Shown here one piece after another: positions 30,750 through 42,100 of a stretch of DNA of 64,000 bases. The DNA is taken from the NCBI RefSeq assembly GCF_901709675.1, contig NC_051101.1:9072501-9136500 (forward strand), given 5' to 3'. This DNA is from Syngnathus acus. Lineage: Eukaryota > Chordata > Actinopteri > Syngnathiformes > Syngnathidae. Below the pieces are notes generated by a model that worked only from the letters and a program-made list of their open reading frames with translations, was not told where the DNA came from and did no database searches. Position 1 is the first letter of the stretch, and every line of letters begins with the position of its first letter. A program made the translations under genes and the position numbers.

Positions 30750-31196
30750 AGCCCCGTGGTGACCATCTGCACGTGCACCCGACTGGGTGCCCAGGACGCT
30801 GCTCACACGTTTGCCTGCTTTGTGATGTTTTTCACCGATTCACGACCACGGTCCATTGGGCGCCGTTGAACTGGACTGCCCTTACACCTGTCTATGGACC
30901 CCGTGGGGGCTATTTTGTGTGTTTTGGGGTGTTCTCTTGTATTGAGGGGTGCTGGTTGGCCGCTGTTACTTTTTTTCCTTTGTCTTTTAGCTTTGTTTTG
31001 CTTTGATGGCTTTTATCTTGAGCACTTTCTGACTTTCTTTGTGGCGCCGTTGTGTGGCAGCCTTTTGAGAGCTCATTGAGTTGCGCTCATGCCATCTGTG
31101 TGTCTTTTGTATACCCACTCTGTGGTATGGATACTGCTGGGGCCTGAATTTCCCCACCCCTGGGGATCAATAAATATTCAATCAATCAATCAACAC
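30750..31196 (+). repeat. Probable non-LTR retroposon 3' end
   Basis: The segment ends TGAATTTCCCCACCCCTGGG, GATCAATAAA and then AATC tandem units, a tail typical of teleost LINE or LINE-mobilised elements. The upstream GC-rich sequence (30.75-31.1 kb) differs in composition from its AT-rich surroundings, so it is probably part of the same 5'-truncated copy. No reverse transcriptase motif is visible and the 5' limit is uncertain. Confidence 0.5.
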
Positions 31197-31444
31197 AATA
31201 AATATGCATTCCTCAATTTTATCATCACATAAATGCAAACAAATATAAATTTGACCCAATTACGAACAATAAGATTTTTCTCTGCTGATTTTAATGAGCA
31301 AGTCATTGAATTTTGACCACACAAGATGAATAACAGTCCGACGAGCATAAAATAAAAAGTGGCTTAATTTCGCCCCACAACGTTGCATCGTCGCTGTTTA
31401 TGTCGAATCACATGCGTCTTAGTTATATTTACCATGACCGCATG

Positions 31445-32043
31445 ACTGTTGCAGCGGTTGCGGTCACAATTATAAAGCAGCGCTGCGCCTTTAAAAACAA
31501 TCTGCGCCTTGTTTCCAGTCTTAACGGAGTCACAGTCCACCGGCTGCGCTCAGGCTGACACGTACGACGGCCGTGAGGATCCGGATCGTCCGTTCCAGCC
31601 GATCAAACCACTTGGAGACAACTTAACAGTTGTTTAAAGTACTTTGGAGGACTTTTGTTATCAGGCGGTTCAAGTTTTGAGTTGCTCGCGGTTCGCCACC
31701 AAGTGAGACGGGTGGACAGTCTGCAAGAGGAAAGAGGAGGAGGAGGAGGTGGAAGAAGAGGAGGGGGCCAGTGCCCACCGGCTATCAGAGCCGAGATCGA
31801 CTATTTGAAAAGCAGACAGACGGCGGTTTGTTCGCGACAAAGTTGACACACGCAAAGACGCTCGAGGAGGACTTTCAACCAAACCCTGCAACGGAAAAAG
31901 TTCGAACTGGAGTCCGGATAAGTTTTTTTCCCCCTCTGTCAGGACCGCTAGTGGACGGACTGTAAGTCATACTTCTATTTGGAGTTCATACTTTTTTCTG
32001 GACTTTTTATTTTTTTAAATAACTTTTTCCTGAAATCTCCAAA
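31445..32043 (+). promoter_or_regulatory. limd1 promoter and ATG-free 5' leader
   Basis: About 600 bases contain no ATG in any frame, while roughly nine are expected by chance. This strongly suggests a transcribed leader. A TATAAAG box lies at 31471-31477, which would place the start near 31500. CpG-bearing, GC-rich sequence follows, with a purine-rich GAGGAGGAGG tract near 31735. An ACGTG core (minus strand, 31563-31559) could be a hypoxia-response element, as reported for the human gene; that is inference. Confidence 0.6.
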
Positions 32044-33151
32044 ATGGATAAATACGAGGATTTAGGACTGGAGGCAAGTAAGTTTATAGAGGATTTAAAC
32101 ATGTATGAAGCATCCAGAGATGGTTTATTTAGGACGAGGAGGGATGCAGGAAATAATCCTGATTTTGAGGAGACCAGAAGAGTTTTTGCTTCTAAAATGA
32201 CTAAAATACACATGCAGAAACACCAAGAGGAAATGGCAAGAAACAACCAAGCCATAAGAATGAATGGAGGTCTCAACAATGCACATTACACAAAAGACAG
32301 GCCACCCATTAGTAGCTCCAGGCAGCCAGGTGAAGCTGCTGCAAAACCTCCAATACTATCTGGTCCTTTATCATCTGGAGGTCATTCATCACAGTTTGAC
32401 GGTCAGAAGAACCACACAGCCCTTCATTCTGAGCCTCCAGCCAGCAGGGCTTATGGCTACGGAAACAATTACGATAATGAGGAGCGCGCAGACCTACATT
32501 TGTACCAGAACTCCACCCCTGCCGATCTGAGCCCAGGAAATGCTTTTCACGGTGCACCCATGCACGCTCGTCATCCGGCTCCGTGGGCCTCATCCAGAGA
32601 GTGCCACAATCCCCAATCTTTGTCCGAGAGCAGTGTTGCATCTCCTGCCATGATCAGTCCTCCACCACTCCAGAACCCGGATGCCCCTTTCTCATCCAAC
32701 AGGAGTCCAACTTCCTCTACTTTTCCCAAAGAAAAACCAGACCGCATTCCTTCAATGCCTCTGAGTGCCTTCACAGGAGGAACCAATTTCCACGTACCTT
32801 CCACACAGTCTGCAGCTCATTATGCACCATCTTCTCCGACTTCAAAAATGTCTTCCAGTAAGAATGGCCCTGCTGTGGCTTCCTCTCAAGTGTCTTCTGA
32901 AGCACCTCAAACCAAAATCCAGGTCACTTCTGCTACCATAAACCCTGGCAATGTCTCCAAAAGCTTCAGTCAGAGTCAAGATCAGAGTCAGATACCAAGT
33001 TTTGGGAAGGCCATTGGTGCTGAAGCGTCTTCCTTTAAGCCTGTCCAGCCGCCACCGGAACAGGGCCCGTCAACTGCTGAAGTCAAATTAGAGGCCCTCA
33101 CAAATCGTCTGGAAAAGGAGATGACTACTCAACCAAAAGCTGACTACTTTG
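32044..33151 (+). CDS. limd1: limd1 coding exon 1: pre-LIM region
   Basis: Encodes residues 1-369. The N-terminal block has [16 protein letters not shown] followed by [15 protein letters not shown], both almost identical to human. A long Ser/Pro/Gln-rich stretch follows. Near the end [16 protein letters not shown] and KADYFG match the human segment that precedes the first LIM domain. An open frame runs on past the donor (GTAAGC at 33152), but that extension has no LIM character and is intronic. Confidence 0.96.
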
Positions 33152-36100
33152 GTAAGCGTTCAGAACAAATTCTAATCCTGCGAGTTTGTTCTTTTCCAAA
33201 GATAACATCGCCCACCCATGAAGTTCAGAACATAAACCCACATTTCTTGTTCACACACACTCGTGCTTGTCATCAATCATGTCACTTCAGACATTTCATG
33301 TTTCATAACTTGAAGGGTTTCCTAATGCTTTGAGTTTCTCTTTATTGAGAAAATGCATTAAACTAGTCAAGCAGACATCAGAGAAACACTGTTTTTATTT
33401 ATTTTTTAAATAATACACTTTTTGGAAAGCAGATGAGACCTTTTAAAATGTTTTTTTTAAAATGATTAGCCGCTCACTCTGCAGACAACCCCCTTAAGCA
33501 AAATGGCAGCCAAGTGGAAAGTTATTCTAAGAGCCTAAAGATTTTAAGACCACATCAATAACTTGCGTCTTGAGTGTATAATGCTCCATTCTAGTATTGA
33601 CTTTTTAGCTACAGTTATAATTTTGCTGCCACAAAGAAAATGATTTATGTATTGGTTTTTCAGCCCCCCCCCCCCCCCCCTTCCAATTGCACAATACCTG
33701 TTTGGTTCGAAATTTGTCAGTCGTACTTAAACCGCTGCTCATTGGTGGAGCAGTTTAGTCGCTACAAGGTAAATGACTAAAAATGTCACCAACATTATAC
33801 CTCCAACACATACCGTACTTTCCGCACTATAAGGCGCACCTAAAAACCTCCAATTTTCTCATAAACCGACAATGCGCCTTATAAGCAGGTGCACCTTATA
33901 TATGGACCAATATTGAGCCACTACAGCAGGCGTGTCCAAAGTCCGGCCCGCGGGCCAAATGTATATATCTTATATATGGACAAAGTTTTAAAATGGGCCA
34001 TTCATTGAAGGTGCGCCTTATAATCCGGTGCGCCTTATAGTGCTGAAAATACGGTATAAATCTATCTGTTTTCAACTTGGAAATGAATGATTTGAACCAT
34101 ATAGTGTAACTTTAGCCCTTTGTTTACAGTGTCCTATTTTTTCTGACTCCAATGCCTGGTTACAAGCTTTTAGCATTTATTGTCATGCGGCCTGCTGACT
34201 AACTCTGTGGCTTCAACACAAACCAGATCAGGGTTTAAATTACGAGTTAAACTCAAATGCCACTCACGTTTGAGTCCTCATAGTCCATTAGTGGCTGACC
34301 AAATTGACTTTTGTGCTTATATTAACTTCAGTGACAAATGTGCTGACAAGACACTTGGCAGGGTTGTCCATCATCCAGTAAATTGGCAAGATTGCTGATG
34401 TGTTTGTGCTGTGCTCATGAGCTCTCCAGCTGTTTGCAGCGAAGGCCATTGTTGAAATAGGATATCGTTTTTGTGACAGAGCAATGGGGACAAGTTGATA
34501 TGGTGATATCAGATATCATGCTGGAAACTTGTCTGAGACTCTTCCTTCCACCCGCCCTTGCTTCCTTGCCTGCAGGAATTTCCCCGGTGGAATGTCACGG
34601 TTGTAACTCTGAGTCCCACCATGAGCGTATGCATAGTGGCGTGCGAGGGATGTTCTGGCGTGCGTCACTGTCACAACAAGACTCCCGAATCGCTGAGCGA
34701 CGTGAATATGACAAATGTGTGGGAGAGCGATGCCGTGCGCAATCCACCAGAGGAAATGCTTTTTAAAATAGCGCATCTTTTTTTTTTCTTCTTATTCCCA
34801 CATCACCACGCACAGTCCCACACTTTTCCACGAGGACAAGGCTCATTTTCTGAGTCATGCTCTCGTGCAACGTCAGTAATGTGTAGGCTGATCATAAAAG
34901 AAGCACATTTTCCACAAAATTTGGCGGCTGGGTGCTTCTTTGTCTTTAATTCTGATTTGCCTGAGAGACCTAAACTCATCCTGTTGTTGCATCTGCTCTT
35001 TTCTTTCAACTTTCACCACACATGACCACACATGAGTGCTTTGTTGTGTTAAGATTGGAGGATTGATTTATCCCATCCTGCTGTTGAGTGGAACGCTTCC
35101 CAGGGATTCTTGGCTTCTTTTCTGGCGAGGTTTTGCAGGGGGCTGGGAATGTGATCTCCTCCCAGGCTGCTGTCTGATGAATATATTCCAGCCTTGTAAA
35201 TGTTTGTTATCATCCCATGTTTTCATTGACGTGTTTGTTACTTAGCAGGATTATGTAAGTACTGTAACTGCTTAATGCAAAACGTCTGGATGGCCCAGAA
35301 TGATGGTGCCTGAAGTTTGCATGCACAATAGCCTTAGCTCCTCATGTCAGTCTGTTCGACATGATTTCCATCTACTATGGAAAGAAATGAGAAAATGATC
35401 TTCCAAAGTGACAAAACATGTTTGCTATGTTTAGCCATCTCTCAGCTTTTAAATGTTAAACCTATGCAATGCTTGGCTGAGGAGAACAAGGGTGAGTGTG
35501 TACAAAAAAAAAGTTGCTAGATGACATTGCGTCAGTTTTTCAGGTCATAATATTGGTATTTCATTGACACCTGAGCAAGGTTGGGTTTCATTCAGCAGTT
35601 AGCCTGCAGCGTTTGAGAGCAGAGAAAACGGCTTGAATATTTTTTTTTTTTCACCATTGTGAAGCTTCAATTTTTTTTATGCAGTTCTTGTTTTTTAATC
35701 CTCCAAATTTAGTAGGGTTGTCAGCAACACTCTACTTTGTGGTATGTCAAACTTAGAGCACATGTTTATTTTAGATTTTTCTAAGATCTCAAGTTGCTCT
35801 TCTTGCAGCATTTAGGAAATGATGCCATTGGTCAGTGGGGAAGGATTTTGGGATATATATTGTCTTGCTCTATCCTCATTTAGAAAGAGCAAAAATATTT
35901 TTGTAGTTCATTTCAAGGTCCTAAATTTGACCAAAGTATATAACTGGATGACAAATACCTTCCAGAGCTTTGACAGCTGCAAAAGGTAAGCAAGGAGCAG
36001 GGGGGGCGTCTGGTTTTGGGTTAATGTTTTGCTCCCCCCCTCCCCCATTTGAAGCCAGCAGCCAGTCCCATGAATAATCTCACTGTTTTGGAACACGGGA

Positions 36101-39100
36101 CACTGGCCAAAAGTACAAATGCAGCGGCCCAACCTGAGAGGAGCTTACGAGCGTTAAAGCAGAGACTGTACTTTTATGACACGGTTGTACTCGTGGGGGC
36201 TTTTAAATTGCAGCTAAGTCTAGTTAAAGCAGAAATGACCTTGAATTATTGTCAAAAGGTTTATGTGATGTACTGCTTGTCATCACTGTAACCTCTCACC
36301 GTTTTATGCCTGCTGGGCTGCTTCATACGCTGGCTGGCAACATTTTAAGAATGAGAACTTTTGTTCAGCTCATTCGTTTGTACAAACTGTACAATGTTGT
36401 CATGTAAACAAAATGGCTTACATAAGAGGAACATTCCTCTCCAATAATACCCCCCCTGTTATCTCTAAATCTTTTTTCAAGCCATCGGGGTCCCTAAGGA
36501 CAGGTCGGGGCAGCACTAGGACAGACGGCGCTGAAATATTTATATATCGCAAAATGTATGTTTTCTTATGTCTGTTTTGGAACAGCAGTTGAATATGTGC
36601 GTTAAATGCGACAGTGTGTTTTTGAGAAGAAGCTGACGTGTCATGTGTGTTGGATGCAGTGGAAACAGAAGTTTCTTTGTGTGTGTCAGATGAGGACCAG
36701 GGGCGGGTTCGGCTACACGGGCTGCCCAGTCACCAGGGAGTTTTTCTATAAAAACACACACTCACAAATAAACACATGCCCACCCGGTGCAAGTGACACA
36801 TTGAGCGCTGCGTTGATTTCTTTTCTTGCTATAGTTACAGTCACTTTATAATTGACTTGACTTGACTTGACTTGCGTTTGTGACAGTCACTTTATAATAA
36901 ACTTGACTTGACTTGACTTGACTAGCGTTTGTGATCCCTCTTGGGGACTTGAATTGTCACAGATAATATTTGCTGACGTTTGTGCCAATCTGTGTACTGT
37001 TTTATCACAGAGTTAAGTATAGCATTTATTAAAAATCTTATCAGATATAGGAATTACAGTTCAGGGTTAATTTACTACATGATCAATATTTATTTCCAAA
37101 GTCAAAAGTCAGGTTATGTTGTCTGCTATGCTTGCTCTCAAGCATTTGCATCAGCTGTTTTTAATACTTTTCATTTCCATGCACATCTCCGTCTTCATCT
37201 ACTACCCCCGCTGGTATGGCGTCTCTGAGAGACCCTTTGCTTTTTATCAGTGTTTCATTAACAGACTTCTCTGCCTCTGAGCCAAATCAAATAAGCAAAA
37301 CGGGATATTTCTTTCCTGCAATGACACAGCGTGCTAACTAGCTTCCTGTCTTAAATTGAATCCTTCCCCCTGAGTCTCTGTTGCTACTGCTTGTTTTCAT
37401 CCGGATCAGAGCCTTTACGATTGTTTTTGCCAATAACTTGCTAATTATGTGTTGTAACAGAAAACCATGGCTGAGCATTCAAAGGTCATTTGATCAGTTA
37501 TCTACTGAGCTCATTTGTTCCGGCAAACGGTTTTAATGTGTCTTCCGGCTACTTGTGTTTTTTTTTTTTAGGAGTCTGCATTAAGTGCAACAAGGCCGTG
37601 TATGGCGCCAACCAGGCTTGTCAGGCAATGGGTAGCCTCTACCATGACAACTGCTTCACCTGCAGTGCCTGCAGTAAGTACACACACACACGCACACACA
37701 CTTCCTTCACCTCTTGACCCTCTCTGTGGTCGAGTCACTTATAAATGTAATGACAGCCAATTTGACTCAAGGAGAACCTCCCGAAAGTAAGGCCTTCCTT
37801 TGTGGTCTTTCGTGACCCGCATAATTAGTTTGCGATTATTTACCGGTGGTGTTGGGTTACTGGGTGTGCCGATCGCTCCGGAAGCTCCCACAAGACACGT
37901 CAGCGACACGCTTTTATTTGCCAATTCGTCAACCACTGCTCACTGTAACAAATTGCAGTTTAAATTCTCTGTAACATGGACTATTTCGACATCACATTAA
38001 AACATATGATTTAGAGGGGGGGAACAAAAGGCCTAATCCATTTTAGATTTCTTGTATTTTGGATGACTCAGACCTGTTTTGCAATATTGCATATTTTTTT
38101 CCATACGTTTAAGATGGCCAGCCCTGTTTCTGTTTGTGTCCTCTATCTACTATTACGTAATCATAACAATGCCATCCAAAGTTATTGAAAATCATCATTT
38201 GGATTGTCTTCACATGATTCCTAATACAAGACAGAAAAGCTCAATGACGTACCAGTGCAAGGATACTTGAAGCTCGGGACTTTAAATAGAAATGACTCAA
38301 TCACTGAAAAATTGGTGTCAGTGCTGCAGAAGTGTCACAAAAAAAGCACGAACACACTGCCCTCGCTGATGTTGGTGTAGTGAGTCAATGAAGCCTCAAA
38401 CACACCCACAGCAGCTTTGTGGTACCATCGATTTTATCTTGTGAGTCACCACCCCAAATGTGGTCACGGACACTGCTCGAGTCTTTTGGCATCTGTATGT
38501 CTGTGGACAGATTTTGCCAAACGTACACTTTTGTCCAAACCTCAATGTACCACTGTCTACTCATTTCTTGAAATATCAACTTGTACTTGGTTAGGGTAAA
38601 GCTACTACAAGATGTTTTTGAGTTGGACCCAATCAAGGACCTCCTCAATCAATCATCATCGTTTTCACACATGCAAATATGCAAAAAGCATACTTGTATG
38701 CAAACTTTGCCCTCTTGTTAAGCCAATCTCTGTTCCTAATATCAGATGGAAGGTATGTGAAGTATTTGTGACACTGTGGTGACCCACCCACTCCCCCCCC
38801 CCTACATTGACCTCTAATTCTGCAACAGTGTTGACCTTGTTTGCTACATCCCAATGTGTGTGAATGATTAACATCTACTTTTACACCCTCCCTTGCGTAT
38901 GTGTTTTTGTTTGCATTAGAGATGGGGGAAAAAAAAAAAAGCGAACATGGCGTTATGGGGGGGGGGGGGGTTAAATTAGCGTGATGGCTAAAGTGGGCTT
39001 GGGAAGAGTTTATCCATTACATAGCTCTCATAGCTCGCTCTGTGAATGCATGCTGTGAGGTGCCCAGAGGAAAAAGCATCTCGGCTGGGGAGGAATGCAG

Positions 39101-42100
39101 ACATAGGGGCCCTCGGGCTCCACAACCACACTGGGTGCTGTTATTTCAGCTGGACACAACAAGAGTACAGTGTAGAACCAATGTGGAGACCATTTATTGG
39201 GACCAGCCCACCTACCACGTAAACACAAGTGTGCTTTTGCAGACTGGTCATGATATGGACCTCTGACCAATTATTAGATTACAGTGAATAAAACCTCAGG
39301 TTGCAAAGGTAACAATAAATAAGGCTGTACAATTATTTTCTTGGAATTTGACACTGATTGGTAAGTTGTACTGAATTTTAATGCATGGCATTAAGATGGT
39401 CTGGGCTTCAACTTGAAGACATTTTTCTGTACTGGACCTTTTTTAACTCTGCTCTGGTGGGATGGGGAAATCATTCAGAAGGCGGTCACTAAATTGCTTT
39501 TATTTCTGAATAGGATTACATAATGGAATTCATAAAAGGCCTTAATGAGAAAATGTCCTTGTGTTTTGTTCTTTCACTCATCTAATTTACATTTTTATGA
39601 ACACGCATTTCACTATGGTCCTTCTCAAGCAGTTAGCCTTACCTTCTGACTTTAATAAAGCTGTTATCCTTTCGTAAAGCTCAGAGCATTTCTGCTCAGA
39701 CCGACTGGGATAAAAAAATGCTGGAAAGAGAAGAGCAACGAGTCTTAAGCTATGCATACAAAAGATTAGGAAGACGGGCGTCATACCCTCGGGAAGAGAA
39801 AGTCGAAGAAATTTGATTAAGGTGAGGAAAGGGCCTTCTCCATAGAATTGGCCAAAAGGCACGGAGATACCTTGGAGGGCAGGAGCTCAAAAGTTGAAAG
39901 GGGCATACATTTTTTTAAAAATGATTATTGAAGAAACAAAATAAATGTAACATGCTAATTTGTGGCCATTCAATATAAATGTATTGCACCCAATCGAGCA
40001 TGTAAAAATAGGAATTTAACATTTTTTGTGCTACTCATACTGGCGACCCCCACACCTGTCTCCAACCAAAACTTACTCAAAAGCTTAGAACTTTATTGAT
40101 TGATAAAGTAATTTTATCTTAACTCTTTTTAGGGGGTAATTGAAGCCCATTGAAATTAATCGGGGATTTATTTTTTTCTACGATTCGCTTCTTCTTACCA
40201 AACAGATGCTGATCAAATATGTCCCATGTAGTAGATAAACACCTCTCTCCTGTCACTCCCCCCCTCCCACACCTTCCAATGCTGAAAAATGTGAAGAATG
40301 TTCCCTCTTCCTGTGGGCCTCGCGCAGGAGTAGCCGTCTGAAGGCAATTTGGTGTGCATGCGTTGGTGTTTGTGCACCAGATTCAGCCTGCAGAAGTTTT
40401 GAGGGAAATGGAAAGGAAGTTGTGTACGGCCAACATGTGGAGAGACCACAAGAAGTACACCGGGTCATTTTGGGTCTTGGCTCGTTGCTGTATTGCATTC
40501 CAGAGGAGCGGATAGTTTTCTCTTCGCACCTGTCCAGCAATTTGATTCAGTGATTATCTTCCCCACATGTCTGACCCAGATGTGTTCCTCATCTGGCTGC
40601 GACTTGCTCCCTTCCCCAGCTAGCTAGTTATAGAACATTATCAACGACACGGGCAAATTTGATTTAGCCAGCAGACGTTCAGCAGGATGTGCTGAATATT
40701 GCAAAAAGGGTCCATTACTTTTCAATGTGGTCATTAATCATCTGTTTTTAGTGGCGAGTTGATGGCGAAAGATTTTCTACTAAGACAGTTCATTCTGTTC
40801 ATATTAAAGGAAAACTGAAAACAATCTGAATGCATCTGATTGTTTGCAGGTCGAAGGCTGAGAGGAAAAGCTTTCTACTATGTTGGAGGAAGGGTTTTTT
40901 GTGAAGAGGACTTTCTGGTAAGTTCAGTGCACAAGCTTGTTACTTATCCTTACAAGAGTTTATATTCTTATAACACTTGAAATGTTTTATCCCGTTGAAG
41001 CAATGGCGAGATTGAAAGTAGAATATGAGCTTCATTTATTTTTAGCCATACAGATTGATAAATGATAAGGCCTCAAATGATCCTTTCAAAGGGGCCAGAC
41101 TAGTATATCAGTCTTAGAGTCATTTTAAAATTAGACTTTTGAGGGCTTGTGAGGAGGTCAGTAACTTGAGCAGGTGTTTGACTTTATTGAGTTCGCGGGT
41201 GGCGTGGTTGTAGGTATTGACACCAGTGCAGTAGAATTGATTGAGAAATTGTCAATGCATGTACTGATGTGATTGTTGGCAGAAAACCAGAAGGATAATT
41301 GTCTGGTCATGACTAAAAATAGTGTTCTTATAACTCCAAATATGCATCATGTCATTGGCCCTCAACCGCCAGCTTGAATATTTGCGAAGCTCCTTTCGAT
41401 GGATTTTGTGTCGTTTTATGAAAGCTAATCACGCTACCCTGTCTGTGAAAGTGTTTTCTAAGAAACGCTATTGCCAGAATGAAAGTTATTCCGTGCAGAC
41501 GCTATTAAATAACCACACAGACTACTTTTGCTCTTTGTCTTGGAAAGCCTGACCTTCATGTCTTTTTCTGCTCAAGTACTCAGGTTTCCAGCAGTCAGCT
41601 GACAAGTGCAATGCATGCGGTCACCTGATCATGGACATGGTAAGTGTTTGTGTTGTTTCTTTCTAGCAGTGTTTCCCAACCTTCATTAAGCTAAAACACT
41701 CGTTTAACATTAAGAATCTCACGGCACACCGGCAAACAAAAACTTGACGACAGAATTGTTCATTGTGAAATCTGGGCCTTAATTTTCTCTTCTGCCATCT
41801 AATGAAAGAACATTTAATTGTTCTGCATGCCACTATACAGTGTTGGCATAGATAGTTGAAGAAATTCAATATTTTTATGTTTTTTGGATATCATTTTTAC
41901 TCTAGTTTTCCTTGGCACGTTGGTTGGGAATCACTGCTTTATTTACTGATCCTGCAAATGGCGCAAGCAAATACGAATATTAATCAGCTACATCCTGGGC
42001 TAATTTTGTCCGTCCAGATCCTGCAGGCTCTCGGGAGGTCGTACCACCCGGGCTGCTTCCGCTGTGTTATCTGTAATGAGAGTCTCGACGGCGTGCCCTT

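Larger units (their letters stand above)
27760..31440. other. Intergenic region between lars2 and limd1
   Basis: Holds a full-length-looking tRNA-derived SINE near 28.5 kb, a 16-base C run at 28773-28788 and a retroposon 3' end at about 31.1 kb. The rest (28.9-30.7 kb) is AT-rich with no gene recognised. Confidence 0.5.
33152..37571. other. limd1 intron 1 (4.4 kb)
   Basis: Contains a 17-base C run (33664-33680), the second miniature element (33811-34056) and a TTGAC-rich tandem duplication (36838-36934). The 155-codon open frame near 34.6-35.0 kb shows no protein character. Confidence 0.5.

Noticed and set aside
34558-35025. 155-codon open frame in limd1 intron 1
   Set aside because: No recognisable domain, low-complexity phenylalanine run from poly-T, and no splice-phase relation to limd1.
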